Positions 17,952-27,472 of a stretch of 64,000 nucleotides of DNA are shown here, piece by piece. The position numbers and the translations under genes are program-made. Source of the DNA: Croceimicrobium sp965656185 (GTDB lineage Bacteria > Bacteroidota > Bacteroidia > Flavobacteriales > Schleiferiaceae); NCBI GenBank assembly GCA_965656185.1, contig CBFHJH010000001.1:505578-569577 (forward strand), read 5' to 3'. Every line of letters begins with the position of its first letter. Position 1 is the stretch's first letter. The notes under the pieces were generated by a model. That model saw only the letters and a list, made by a program, of their open reading frames with translations. It did not search any database and was not told the DNA's origin.

Positions 17952-18221
17952 ATGAATTTGAAGCTGCTCACTTTTTGCAACTATTTCGTAGTGGCTTGGG
18001 TCGCCTTTTTGCATTTGATCAACCACTTCGATTGGGAGGTTCCGGGCTTTGCCTTTTTCCATGAGCTACTGAGTATTCCAATACTATTAGCCATGCCCTT
18101 CTTATTGATCTTTAGTCTTATCTCTTACTATCGTTCGAGTAGCAAGCCATTCTTCAGTTTAACTAGCCTTATATTATTAGGGACTATTTTGATTTACGTA
18201 CTCCTGAGCTTTTTGCCCTAA
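17952..18221 (+). CDS. small hydrophobic membrane protein
   Basis: 89 aa with three predicted helices: LTFCNYFVVAWVAFLHLI, LLSIPILLAMPFLLIFSLISYY and LTSLILLGTILIYVLLSFL. The ATG at 17952 is preferred; an in-frame ATG at 17838 would extend it by 38 residues without membrane character. TAGCTTTA at 17941-17948 resembles a -7 box just before the start. Function unknown; divergent from the kinase gene. Confidence 0.6.
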   Translation: MNLKLLTFCNYFVVAWVAFLHLINHFDWEVPGFAFFHELLSIPILLAMPFLLIFSLISYYRSSSKPFFSLTSLILLGTILIYVLLSFLP

Positions 18222-18262
18222 ATAAAGCACCTTACCCTTATTTACCGTGTCCTTTTTGGCTT

Positions 18263-18270
18263 TATCTTTG
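18263..18270 (+). promoter_or_regulatory. TAnnTTTG promoter of lipoprotein gene
   Basis: TATCTTTG is preceded 18 bp upstream by TTTA, close to the -33/-7 pattern, and lies 40 nt before the ATG at 18310. Confidence 0.5.
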
Positions 18271-18309
18271 AAATAGGCTTCGTTATAGCCTATAAACCAA
18301 TTTATTAGA

Positions 18310-18894
18310 ATGAAAAGATTAAGTTATTTTGTTTTAAGCCTCAGCTTGGGCCTGAGTATGGCCTGCCAAAACAATAATCCTGCTTCAGAAGAAAGTGAGG
18401 AGATTATTTTAGATGAAAGCATCGTAGAAGAAGAAATTGAAGCTAAGGCTGATCTCGATGTGGATTCGGTCGTGGCCTTAATCGATGCTCAGCGTGCTAA
18501 GTTAGAAGCCATGGAAGGAACAGGCATGAGCCTAAGCACCGAAGGAATGCGAGCCAAGATTGCGCAAAAATGGTCCAAGATCGATTTTTATACCGACGAC
18601 AAAGGGGCGGTAGTACGAGTAAAGACCTATCCCTACCCGGGAATCTCTAAACGCACCGAAGAGTTCTATTACGATGGAGTAAATCTTTTATTAGCAGTAA
18701 TTGAAGATGATGGTTCTACTCCACGCACAGAAGAAGCTGAAGTAGATAAAATGTACTATTTCTACGAGTGGGAGCCCATTAAGGAGGTTCGAAAAAATGG
18801 GGAAAGCGAACAAGGGATTAGAGAAAGTGATGCGGAAGAACTATTGGTGGAAGCCAGAGAGTACTTACGCATTTATACCAACCAGAACTCTTGA
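18310..18894 (+). CDS. acidic hypothetical lipoprotein
   Basis: 194 aa. The lipoprotein signal ends in LSMAC (Cys about residue 19). A strongly acidic linker (EESEEIILDESIVEEE) precedes a compact domain with RAKIAQKWSKIDFYTDDKGAVVRVKTYP and TEEFYYDGVNLLLAVIED. That beta-rich repeat-like pattern resembles proteins measuring property changes in the envelope, but no named family is recognised. It is probably periplasm- or surface-facing. A strong terminator follows. Confidence 0.75.
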   Translation: MKRLSYFVLSLSLGLSMACQNNNPASEESEEIILDESIVEEEIEAKADLDVDSVVALIDAQRAKLEAMEGTGMSLSTEGMRAKIAQKWSKIDFYTDDKGAVVRVKTYPYPGISKRTEEFYYDGVNLLLAVIEDDGSTPRTEEAEVDKMYYFYEWEPIKEVRKNGESEQGIRESDAEELLVEAREYLRIYTNQNS

Positions 18895-18914
18895 TCAGTT
18901 CCCGAACTTTTAGC

Positions 18915-18946
18915 AAAGCCCTCCCCTTCTCGGAGGGCTTTTTTTA
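18915..18946 (+). terminator. intrinsic terminator
   Basis: AAAGCCCTCC pairs with GGAGGGCTTT around a 7-nt loop, followed by a T-run, 20 nt after the lipoprotein stop. Confidence 0.9.
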
Positions 18947-19038
18947 TTAAGAACTGGCAAAGAGGCTCTGCCGAAGGAGCTAAATTTGGCTTTTTAACAA
19001 TCAAAGTTTCAGTAAAAGGGTGTGCTAATAAAAATTCT

Positions 19039-19073
19039 GTTAATCAGCTAATTAACAAGAGTGGTTGATAACC
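19039..19073. promoter_or_regulatory. two dyads upstream of the ribonucleotide reductase gene
   Basis: GTTAAT-N6-ATTAAC (19039-19056) and GGTT-N3-AACC (19063-19073) lie 80-120 bp before the ATG. They could be operators. Neither matches the NrdR-box consensus as I know it, and no cobalamin riboswitch is recognisable. Confidence 0.3.
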
Positions 19074-19155
19074 AAAAACCGATGCCCTTCGAGACCCTCG
19101 CTAAAATTCCCACCTTTAATTTCTCAAACGAACCCCTTTCTAAAAAAGAGATATT

Positions 19156-21711
19156 ATGGCGGAAACTCTTAGCCCACAAAAGACGAAAGATCCAGAGGTA
19201 TACAGTCGTCAAGCAGTTTTAAAAGCGGCATTAGAATATTTTAAAGGTGACGAATTAGCGGCCACCACCTGGATGAATAAATATGCGGTGAAGGATAATG
19301 AAGGGAATTTTCTGGAGCGCACACCGGGAGATATGCATCGTCGTATGGCAGCAGAGTTTGCCCGGATCGAAAGAGGCTACCAAGCCGAAGGGGGAGAGCT
19401 TTTTGCTGATGCCGTTTCCGAATATGGTCGTCAGCGCAAACCATTAAATGAGGAAAAGATCTTTGAGTTTTTCAAGGATTTCAAATACGTGATTCCCCAA
19501 GGATCGGTAATGGCTGCTTTAGGTCATCCGCACATGATCGCCTCTTTATCTAATTGCGTGGTAATGCCCTCTCCTTTTGACTCTTACGGAGGCATTATGC
19601 ACACCGACCAACAACTTACTCAATTATTTAAGCGACGTTGTGGTGTGGGTATAGACCTCTCTACCCTTCGTCCTTCCGGACAAGAAGTGAATAATGCTGC
19701 GGGTACTACTAGTGGTGCGGTTTCTTTCATGGAGCGTTTTAGCAATACTACCCGCGAGGTAGCCCAAAATGGCAGACGAGGGGCTTTGATGCTTACCATG
19801 GACATTGCTCACCCCGACGTGGCCGACTTTATAACAATTAAACAGGATTTAAATAAAGTAACCGGTGCCAATATCTCGGTACGCCTGAGCGATGAATTCA
19901 TGAAAGCGGTTGCGGAAGATAGTGAGTATACCCAGCGTTTTCCGATTGATGCCACGGAACCGGAAATCACTAAAACAGTGCAAGCGCGAGAATTATGGGA
20001 TACCATAATTTCTTGTGCCCACAACACGGCCGAACCAGGTTTGATCTTTTGGGATCGTCAACATTACTATTCTACCTCAAGTGTGTACCCCGGTTATGAA
20101 AACCTCAGCACCAATCCTTGCTCTGAAATAGCGATGCAGGGAGGCGATAGCTGTCGACTTATTGCTTTAAACCTCTACTCCTTCGTTAAGAACCCATTTA
20201 GCGCGGAGGCGGAATTCGACTTCGATAAGTTCTACGAAACCACCTATGAATCACAGCGATTGATGGATGATTTGGTAGATCTGGAATTGGAGCACATCGA
20301 GCGAATTTTACAAAAGGTAAAAGCCGATCCAGAACCGGACTATATCAAAGAAACTGAAATACGCCTTTGGGAGTTGCTGCATGATACCGGCAAAAAAGGT
20401 AGACGTACGGGACTTGGCTTTACTGCATTGGGCGATGCCTTAGCGGCATTGGGACTTAAAATGGATCAGGAAGACGGCCTCGATATGGTAGATCGCATTA
20501 TGCGCACCAAACTAGAAGGCGAATTTGACTCTTCGATCGATATGAGTATCGAAAGAGGTTCTTTCCATGGTTTTAACCCGGAAATAGAAGCCAAATCGGA
20601 ATTCGTGCAAATGCTAGCCGGAGAATTTCCAGAGCTTCATAAGCGAATGATGGACAATGGTCGTCGTAATATCTCGATCAGTACAGTGGCCCCTACCGGA
20701 ACCTTGAGCATGTTAGCTCAGACTACCTCTGGTATAGAACCACCCTTTATGTTGTCTTATAAACGGCGACGCAAATTGAGCAGCAAAGCCGATGAGTCGA
20801 AAGTGAGCTTTGTAGACGAATTAGGCGATGCCTGGGAAGAATTTGATGTATACCACCCCAAGCTAAAAACCTGGATGGAAGTGAGCGGTAAAGAGGCCAT
20901 CGACGAAAGTCCATATGCCGGTATGACCGCAAATGAGATCGATTGGATTCAAAGAGTGCAGCTGCAAGCAATAGTGCAGAAATACACCACCCATAGCATT
21001 AGCTCAACCATTAATTTACCTCAGGACGTAGCCATCGATAAAGTAGGTGATATCTACCTCGAATCTTGGAAACGGGGACTCAAAGGCATTACGGTTTATC
21101 GTGATGGCTCACGCAGCGGCGTTTTAGTTTCTAGCGAACAGAAAGAGAGCAATAATGGTAATGGTCAGGATTTTGAATCACGTCCCGATACCTTAGACGC
21201 CCGGGTAATTCGTTTTAAGAACGAAAGCGAAGATTGGCTGGCCGTAGTGGGTATTCTTAATGATTCGCCTTATGAGATATTTACTGGTATGGCAGAAGAC
21301 GCCTTCAATCTTCCCGCATACGTAAGCCGTGGTTGGATCATTCGCCACAAGGATGAGGAAGGAACACGTTATGACTTCCGCTACACCGACGCACAAGGAT
21401 ATCGCGTTACCATTGAGGGCTTAAGCCGTTCTTTCAATAAAGAGTATTGGAATTATGCCAAATTGATTTCGGGGGTATTACGTCATAAAATGCCCCTTCC
21501 CTACGTGGTAGATATGATCTCAAACCTAAACTTAGACACCGACTTCATTAACACTTGGACCAATGGCGTGGCTCGCGCTTTAAAAACCTTTATTCCCGAT
21601 GGAACGGAGGCGGTAGACAAGAAGTGTCCCGACTGTGGCGATCCCGATGGCCTTATCTATGAAGAAGGCTGCTTGAAATGTACCAGCTGTGGCCACTCCA
21701 AATGTGGTTAA
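19156..21711 (+). CDS. nrdJ: adenosylcobalamin-dependent (class II) ribonucleotide reductase
   Basis: 851 aa. Makes deoxyribonucleotides using coenzyme B12. Active-site landmarks are SNCVVMPSP, RRCGVGIDLS, TNPCSEIAMQ (Cys and Glu of the catalytic barrel), TGTLSMLAQTTSGIEP and ITVYRDGSRSGVL. The C-terminus is a four-cysteine ribbon (CPDCG and CTSCG) with a last redox tail HSKCG, typical of the long NrdJ form. The protein is complete and monocistronic, flanked by terminators. It implies oxygen-independent dNTP supply and a B12 requirement. No B12 synthesis gene is in the window. Confidence 0.95.
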   Translation: MAETLSPQKTKDPEVYSRQAVLKAALEYFKGDELAATTWMNKYAVKDNEGNFLERTPGDMHRRMAAEFARIERGYQAEGGELFADAVSEYGRQRKPLNEEKIFEFFKDFKYVIPQGSVMAALGHPHMIASLSNCVVMPSPFDSYGGIMHTDQQLTQLFKRRCGVGIDLSTLRPSGQEVNNAAGTTSGAVSFMERFSNTTREVAQNGRRGALMLTMDIAHPDVADFITIKQDLNKVTGANISVRLSDEFMKAVAEDSEYTQRFPIDATEPEITKTVQARELWDTIISCAHNTAEPGLIFWDRQHYYSTSSVYPGYENLSTNPCSEIAMQGGDSCRLIALNLYSFVKNPFSAEAEFDFDKFYETTYESQRLMDDLVDLELEHIERILQKVKADPEPDYIKETEIRLWELLHDTGKKGRRTGLGFTALGDALAALGLKMDQEDGLDMVDRIMRTKLEGEFDSSIDMSIERGSFHGFNPEIEAKSEFVQMLAGEFPELHKRMMDNGRRNISISTVAPTGTLSMLAQTTSGIEPPFMLSYKRRRKLSSKADESKVSFVDELGDAWEEFDVYHPKLKTWMEVSGKEAIDESPYAGMTANEIDWIQRVQLQAIVQKYTTHSISSTINLPQDVAIDKVGDIYLESWKRGLKGITVYRDGSRSGVLVSSEQKESNNGNGQDFESRPDTLDARVIRFKNESEDWLAVVGILNDSPYEIFTGMAEDAFNLPAYVSRGWIIRHKDEEGTRYDFRYTDAQGYRVTIEGLSRSFNKEYWNYAKLISGVLRHKMPLPYVVDMISNLNLDTDFINTWTNGVARALKTFIPDGTEAVDKKCPDCGDPDGLIYEEGCLKCTSCGHSKCG

Positions 21712-21723
21712 ATCAAAATCGTG

Positions 21724-21753
21724 AAAGCCCCGAGAATATTCGGGGCTTCTTTT
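21724..21753. terminator. bidirectional terminator between nrdJ and the PAS gene
   Basis: AAGCCCCGA pairs with TCGGGGCTT around AGAATAT-type loop bases, then TTTT. It touches the end of the opposing gene. Confidence 0.8.
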
Positions 21754-24700
21754 AGCTTTCTATTTCTCTTAGTTCACCCAAGACCTCTGCCTTCGAAGTC
21801 ATTTGTACCACCTTTCGCGTAATCATATCGAGCTCTTCCGCGTTAAGCTCCAGTCCGTCTAAATAGATCTGTCGCTCTGCATCGGAGAGATCCTCACTTT
21901 TCAAAAGGTCCAGAAGCCCCATTATTCTGGCAATGGGGCCACGTACATCGTGTGCTTGGGTAAGTGATATCTTACGAAAGATCTCATTTTGACGTCGTAG
22001 ATTTTCTTTATAGCGCTTTTCTGCATTTACATTTTGTTTCAAGGCCATGTAACGGATAATCTTTCCGTCATCGTCTTTCATAGGGGTAATCGAAAGGTGT
22101 TCCCAATATTCCGATCCAGCTTTATTGCGATTTATAAGATCGCCTTCCCAGTACTCACCTGCATTTAAAGTAGACCACATCGATCGGTAGGTTTCGCGAG
22201 CGGTTTTACCGGAGCCGAAAATCTTTGTACTCTTCCCTACTAGCTCTCTGGGTAGGTAACCCGATATTTTTAGATTAGAAGGACTGGCGTATTCGATCAT
22301 ACCATCCAGGTCGGCGATAACCACTCCTACCGGACTTTGATGCACCGCGATATTAAAACGCCTCATTTGTTCCTCATACTCCTTTTGCATGCTAATGTCC
22401 CGCATCAATCGTAATACCCGATTATCGTCAATAGGACTTATAATACTCTCAAACCACTTATCGGCATGACTGCCAAAGCCATGGTACTGAAAACTTCGAA
22501 TCACTTGCTTATCGAGCACCTCGGCAATAAGTTTTTTGATCTCCTTCGCATTTTTCGCATTGTCCGAGTCTTCAATATTTTGGCCGATCAGATACTTATA
22601 ATCTGCCCCTTCAGCATTAAAGCCTGGCATATATTCCAAGTAATCGCCTGATCGGTTATTGATGAATATCCGATCGGGAATCGATTTCAAGATCGCCTCC
22701 ATGCGTTGGTTTTGTTCTTTAAGCTTTTGCTCTTGGGCGTTCCGCTCCGTAATGTCCAAGGCGGAGTAATAAACGTATGGTTCTATTGGATCATTGATAA
22801 AAGCCGCGTTTAGAATAACCTCAACCGATTTACCGCTGGCAAAGGTGATCCTTACTTGGTCGTTATTTAAGCTTCCTTCTTTCTTAACCCTTGCCCTTAG
22901 GGCCAATTGGAGACTTCGGAAACTTTTATCGAACAAGGCCTCATCACGCAAACCCAATAGGTTCCTTCCTTTTAAGCCGCTTAGTTCCTCAAACTGCTTA
23001 TTATAATATAAGATATGACCGTCTAAATCGGTCATTATAGAGGCGTTTACGGATTGATCTGAAGCTTTCTTAAAGCGCTCTGCCACCCTTTGGGCTCGCT
23101 TTACCAAACTGATATCGATAAAGGTCCAAATAACTTCCTCTACCTCATTATTGGCCCCTTGCACTGCCTTGAATTCGGAAATGCAATGAACCAAACCTCC
23201 ATCCTCAGCGGGATGTTCCAACTCACCACTTATGATCTCTACCTCGCGTTCTTGTGAAGCTTTGAACATATTCTGAAAGTCGGATCTTGAATCATGGGCA
23301 ATACACTCTATCGCCTTTTGTCCGATAATACCTCCACCATCAGTAAATAACCAACTAAAGTCCTTCTGGAAACGAGCACTGCTATATAATACCCTACCCT
23401 TAGGATCTAGTCTAAGAAAATAAATATTATCAGACTTTACAATGCTGCTAAACCGGGCATCGGTGCTTTGTAGTTGATCTGTAAAGCTACGGCGCTGCAT
23501 TTCGGACTCAATAATTTTTGCCACCCTTTCTATTAAGTCAAATTCTTCCTTAAGAAAAGATAAACCTCTTTCGAGTGTGACCATGAGGTAAGCGCCTTCC
23601 GTCCGCTGACACTGAAGTGCTACCTTGAATTTATCACCCGGCTGGGCCAATGCCTTTCCACTGTAAAACCGTTTCTTATCAAATAAGATTTCCACGTAGG
23701 TTCTTTCTGGAAATAAAAAACCATCGGGTAAGTCTATCACTAGTTCAGACAATACATTAGTGGCACTTTTATCCACTTGAGCGCATTTCTCGAATACCAT
23801 ACCAATACAGGCCAACTCCTTTACCCTTTCCCTCAGATTCCAGCTACTGAAGCGCCGCTGGAAAAAGGAACCCAAAATGTCCACATAAAAGTTCAAGGCC
23901 TTCTTTTCACCAGGATTGATTTGCCTCTCATCCTTCAAATTCAAAACCAAGAGACCTTGTAGTTTACCTTGCTCCTTAAAGCCGATAGGAAACACTACGA
24001 TTTGAGTCATCGATAATGCTCGAAATAACAAAAGTACTTCGGGAGGTAAAGTAGTATGATCTGCCCTCAATTGTAAATGATCCCTCCTCCTGAACTGGGG
24101 TTGCAGCCATTTGATAAGCTCCATTAGTTTATCCAAGGCAAGAGTCTCATTAGTTTTTTGCCATTGCCATTGCCATTGCCATAAGCTTCCAAGTAAGGGG
24201 TCTGAGCTTTCAAACCACTTAATAAAGCCACTACTGGCCCCAATAATCTCAGCTAAATACTCTAATTGCCTCTTTAGAGTTGGCCCAAGTTCAGATAGAT
24301 TCTTAACCTTCAAATCATGTACCGCCCCAAGTAAAAAGTTGCTGATCTTCTCGCGAAAATGCAGTTCCTTACGACTGCATACCCTTTCATCTACTACTTG
24401 AAAACTGCTAAGGATATAGGCGACTTCAGAACTTTCCGAATTAAAGATGGGCTCACTGTTTACCTCTAACCATCGTAGTTCTGCCGGATCTTCGGCCCTG
24501 ATGCCCACCACCATATCGTGCACCGCCTGTTTGCCATATAAGGCTTGATGGTTTGGCCAGTCTTCTTTACATAGTGGCTTACCACTTTCCTGGATCGTGG
24601 TGCCAATTACCGCATGAAATTCTGCCGCAGTGGCTTTAGATCCCTTAATTCCTAGAATTTCCCTTGCCTTTCGATTGGATTTTAGGATTTCCCCATCTCT

Positions 24701-24769
24701 CCCTTGATAGATCACACCTTGTGGTATAGATTCTAACAAATCATCCAGTTTCAATAATTCCTTTTCCAT
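21752..24769 (-). CDS. giant multi-PAS/GAF protein ending in a HisKA-like domain without ATPase
   Basis: 1005 aa from the ATG at 24769, chosen because it aligns with the start of the paralogue at 2426; another ATG lies at 24802. Order: PAS (about 10-120), two GAF-like regions, then PAS domains near 440-560, 580-690, 710-820 and 830-945 (ending YWEGDLINRNKAGSEYWE). Last comes a HisKA-like helix pair with LTQAHDVRGPIARIMG. The protein ends about 55 residues later, so no N, G1 or G2 box exists. It may be phosphorylated by another kinase or act as a scaffold. No membrane segment. A (WQ)4 run is noted separately. Confidence 0.88.
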   Translation of the reverse strand: MEKELLKLDDLLESIPQGVIYQGRDGEILKSNRKAREILGIKGSKATAAEFHAVIGTTIQESGKPLCKEDWPNHQALYGKQAVHDMVVGIRAEDPAELRWLEVNSEPIFNSESSEVAYILSSFQVVDERVCSRKELHFREKISNFLLGAVHDLKVKNLSELGPTLKRQLEYLAEIIGASSGFIKWFESSDPLLGSLWQWQWQWQKTNETLALDKLMELIKWLQPQFRRRDHLQLRADHTTLPPEVLLLFRALSMTQIVVFPIGFKEQGKLQGLLVLNLKDERQINPGEKKALNFYVDILGSFFQRRFSSWNLRERVKELACIGMVFEKCAQVDKSATNVLSELVIDLPDGFLFPERTYVEILFDKKRFYSGKALAQPGDKFKVALQCQRTEGAYLMVTLERGLSFLKEEFDLIERVAKIIESEMQRRSFTDQLQSTDARFSSIVKSDNIYFLRLDPKGRVLYSSARFQKDFSWLFTDGGGIIGQKAIECIAHDSRSDFQNMFKASQEREVEIISGELEHPAEDGGLVHCISEFKAVQGANNEVEEVIWTFIDISLVKRAQRVAERFKKASDQSVNASIMTDLDGHILYYNKQFEELSGLKGRNLLGLRDEALFDKSFRSLQLALRARVKKEGSLNNDQVRITFASGKSVEVILNAAFINDPIEPYVYYSALDITERNAQEQKLKEQNQRMEAILKSIPDRIFINNRSGDYLEYMPGFNAEGADYKYLIGQNIEDSDNAKNAKEIKKLIAEVLDKQVIRSFQYHGFGSHADKWFESIISPIDDNRVLRLMRDISMQKEYEEQMRRFNIAVHQSPVGVVIADLDGMIEYASPSNLKISGYLPRELVGKSTKIFGSGKTARETYRSMWSTLNAGEYWEGDLINRNKAGSEYWEHLSITPMKDDDGKIIRYMALKQNVNAEKRYKENLRRQNEIFRKISLTQAHDVRGPIARIMGLLDLLKSEDLSDAERQIYLDGLELNAEELDMITRKVVQMTSKAEVLGELREIES
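24158..24181. repeat. hexanucleotide microsatellite TTGCCA x4
   Basis: Four perfect copies of TTGCCA on the plus strand encode Trp-Gln four times on the minus strand, inside the first GAF-like region of the PAS protein. Changes in copy number would keep the frame. Confidence 0.9.
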
Positions 24770-24928
24770 AATAAGCCTTCGCTGTTTAAAGGTAATTTTC
24801 ACTTATGGCTAATAAAATGATATTTGTCAGCTGACTATGAGTGATATAGCAATTCAGTTAGCCTAGTTTGAACTTGTACTTTCGCGGGGGAGTGATTAGA
24901 GTGGTATCTTCCCTTCAAATTAGGATCC

Positions 24929-25627
24929 ATGAAGGTATATTTTAGACTCGTTTTACCACTTTTGATCTTAGGCGCTTGCAAACCGAACGCTCATTCGAGC
25001 GATCAAAACCTGCCTAATTGGTGGGGACATTATCAGGGCCTGGAAAAAAGCCCTCAGGCGCAAATCTTTTGGAATCTGGATATAGATTCTTCTGGCCTAT
25101 ATCATTTAGAACGTTCCCAACTGGACCGTTTAGACGACCTTGAAAAATGGAAGGATAGCATCCGCTTTTCAGCAGAAGGAAGTCAAATACTCTTGGGCAA
25201 CAATGAAGCCAAATTTGAACTAAGTGCGGAGGGCCTTAAAAGTAAAGATGGTACGATAACCTTAAGGCGCCGCAATGATTACAGAAGTATTGAAGATCAA
25301 AAATGGATCTTGAAAAGCCTAAACGATAAAGCCCTCGATTTTGAAGGTAAAGCTCCTTATTTGCTTTTTAATAGCCAGATACGAAAGCTGAGCGCTTATG
25401 ATGCATGTAATTACATCAATGCCCCTTATCGAATTAATTATACACAACGTGAGATTTATCTTAGCCCATTAGCTGCTACTCGTCGCTATTGCCCCGATAG
25501 TGATAGTTTGGCCCAGCATTTCCAAAAGTTGCTAGATCGCTTCGATCATTTTGAAATAAAAAATGAGGCATTGGTCCTATTGGATGAAGAGCTTATTCTA
25601 GCTGAGTTTAGTAAGGAAAAACCTTAG
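24929..25627 (+). CDS. lipoprotein with NlpE-like N-domain and META-like C-domain
   Basis: 232 aa. The lipobox is LGAC (Cys about 17). The first half (WWGHYQGLEKSPQAQIFWNLDI, YHLERSQ) resembles the NlpE N-terminal calycin-like domain. The second half (WILKSLNDKALDFEGKAPYL, DACNYINAPYRI) resembles a META/HslJ domain. Proteins of this composition sit in the envelope and are linked to metal or envelope stress, but the domain calls are from pattern only. It ends convergently with 25624-26085 (4-nt overlap). Confidence 0.7.
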   Translation: MKVYFRLVLPLLILGACKPNAHSSDQNLPNWWGHYQGLEKSPQAQIFWNLDIDSSGLYHLERSQLDRLDDLEKWKDSIRFSAEGSQILLGNNEAKFELSAEGLKSKDGTITLRRRNDYRSIEDQKWILKSLNDKALDFEGKAPYLLFNSQIRKLSAYDACNYINAPYRINYTQREIYLSPLAATRRYCPDSDSLAQHFQKLLDRFDHFEIKNEALVLLDEELILAEFSKEKP

Positions 25628-26085
25628 GCTTCAATCTCTAATTGTCGCCCTTCATCGGCTGCCTTTTTATCCATTTGGCTGCCAAAGCCTATGCCTATGG
25701 CCATTCCTATAGGAATGCCCACACCGATATAACTCATATTGCCCATACTCGTGCTGATGGCCACCCCTATAGGAATCCCAAAAGCACCCATCCCGACGGC
25801 CAACCATGAATTGCGATGGTAATATTTAGGTACCAGTTTTAGCTCTTTCACCAAATGCTGAATAATACTAGTACGACATTTGCGAATTGCCCGACCGATC
25901 GCCTTATCGGAGCTGGCGATCTCATTTAAAGCCTGCACCTTTTGGTTTATAAACTCACGACTATCCTCTGGGATGTCGCTGCGGCTTTGAATTATTTCGA
26001 GTAATTCACCCAAAGACTCATAACGCTTGTACTGCAGACGTTTGGAAGCGAGCTCTGGTCTTTCAATCAATGGAATAAGATGCAT
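25624..26085 (-). CDS. membrane protein with glycine-zipper-like helices
   Basis: 153 aa. The N-terminal roughly 90 residues are charged helices. The C-terminal part has two glycine-rich hydrophobic helices (AVGMGAFGIPIGVAIST, YIGVGIPIGMAIGIGFG). Such glycine zippers pack membrane helices. There is no signal peptide. Monocistronic, with a bidirectional terminator on its upstream side. Unknown function. Confidence 0.7.
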   Translation of the reverse strand: MHLIPLIERPELASKRLQYKRYESLGELLEIIQSRSDIPEDSREFINQKVQALNEIASSDKAIGRAIRKCRTSIIQHLVKELKLVPKYYHRNSWLAVGMGAFGIPIGVAISTSMGNMSYIGVGIPIGMAIGIGFGSQMDKKAADEGRQLEIEA

Positions 26086-26133
26086 CAGGCTTAGTTTTTA
26101 TAAAAGTAATAGGAATCCTTAGGCCCTAAAAAA

Positions 26134-26161
26134 AAAAGCTCTGATCTCCATCAGAGCTTTT
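26134..26161. terminator. strong terminator, bidirectional shape
   Basis: AAAAGCTCTGAT and ATCAGAGCTTTT form a perfect 12-bp stem with a 4-nt loop. It lies 15 nt beyond the stop of the minus-strand OMP gene, which it probably terminates. Confidence 0.9.
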
Positions 26162-26175
26162 CTAAAATATTCGGA

Positions 26176-27396
26176 CTAGTATTGAAACCTTAAACCAATG
26201 TGCAATTGGGCTAGATTGAAGTATTCTAGATTCGAATTAGCCGCTTCTAAGTCAATGACATTATCGAGCTCATAGGTCGACCGCAAATAAAACTGCAGAT
26301 CACCTTGTCTAGGACTACGTCCCCTGCGCACCATCGAAAAGGCCATTTCAAACATTATCGCTCCGCGACTTGCATTATACTGATCCAATTCATCTAGGTC
26401 TATCTTAGTGTCTTCATTAAATGATTGATCTTGATCGAAATCGGTCCAGTACACCGTAGACTCCAAAGACTCTTGGTAACGATATCCCAATCGCAAATCC
26501 AAACGACGCAAGCGAATCTTAAAACCGGCCGTTCCCTGCCATTGCATCAATTCAAACTCCTCAGTAGAGCTGTAATACGAATTATCAAGATCATTGGTGT
26601 AATCAATTATGTAAGAAAAGGAACTGTAATTGACTCCCCCTTCTACGAAGATCGAAAATGCTCCCCCTAGCTTACGAGCAAAGCCTAAATGGGCCGAATA
26701 ACCAAAATTAGCTTCACTGTAGCTGCGGTAATTTTGATCGGGATCATTGTCAAAAACCGAAAGAGTATCAGCGCTAAGCGGTAAATTGTAGTTAATACCT
26801 GCGCCCAGCCAAAAATTCCAATTATCGGCTCCACGGTGTCCGCGGATTGGCTCCACCATTACCGGTTTGGGTTTTTCTTCTACCACTGGAGGAGCCTCTG
26901 GTTCTGGCTCTTGTACAACCACGGCCTCTTCCTCCTTGGCGATACTCTCACCAGGACGTAAATAAAGCTCGGGGCCCATCGGTTCTAAGCCTTTGAACAT
27001 GTCTAGGAAATCGGAACGCATGTCTAAGACCGACAAAGATTTCAAATATTCGAAATAGATCTCATTGGCCTTTTCTTGATCGTCGGCCAAACGTGCCTTT
27101 CGGTACATCAAAGCCAGACTGTCTACCCCATTCACGGCTTTTATCCGTGCATCAATTCGTGCGCGCATAGAATCGGATACTCCCGAAGCAACAAAGCGCT
27201 GTAAGCCTTTAGCGCGCATATTGTAAAGTTCCTCTTCGAAGATCACGAAGCGGCGCAGGCGTTCTTTATTTAAACCGGTTTCCGCATCACGCAAAGTGCG
27301 CATTTCCTCGTAGGGAATTCCTAAAAATTGTTCCTGGGCCGAAAGACTGAAAATGACGCCACCTAAACTGAGCGCCAAAAAGAGAAGTTTTCTCAT
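26176..27396 (-). CDS. outer-membrane beta-barrel protein with periplasmic helical domain
   Basis: 406 aa. Signal peptide to about residue 20 (SLSAQ), a helical domain (25-155), then a Pro/Glu linker (VVQEPEPEAPPVVEEKPKP). A C-terminal barrel follows, with alternating strands (NWNFWLGAGINYNL, SIFVEGGVNYSS, LDLRLGYRYQES) and a final aromatic, HIGLRFQY. The linker suggests an envelope-spanning extension. Function unknown. It has its own terminator and a divergent neighbour. Confidence 0.8.
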   Translation of the reverse strand: MRKLLFLALSLGGVIFSLSAQEQFLGIPYEEMRTLRDAETGLNKERLRRFVIFEEELYNMRAKGLQRFVASGVSDSMRARIDARIKAVNGVDSLALMYRKARLADDQEKANEIYFEYLKSLSVLDMRSDFLDMFKGLEPMGPELYLRPGESIAKEEEAVVVQEPEPEAPPVVEEKPKPVMVEPIRGHRGADNWNFWLGAGINYNLPLSADTLSVFDNDPDQNYRSYSEANFGYSAHLGFARKLGGAFSIFVEGGVNYSSFSYIIDYTNDLDNSYYSSTEEFELMQWQGTAGFKIRLRRLDLRLGYRYQESLESTVYWTDFDQDQSFNEDTKIDLDELDQYNASRGAIMFEMAFSMVRRGRSPRQGDLQFYLRSTYELDNVIDLEAANSNLEYFNLAQLHIGLRFQY

Positions 27397-27472
27397 TCTG
27401 TTGGTTGCTTGTTCAATAGAAGGGGCAAAATAGGAATTTTTGAAAAAAGCTATGAAAGAGAAGAGAGATTCA

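Noticed and set aside
18946..19155. Cobalamin riboswitch before nrdJ
   Set aside because: I could not find the conserved B12-box-type core or the expected nested stems by eye.
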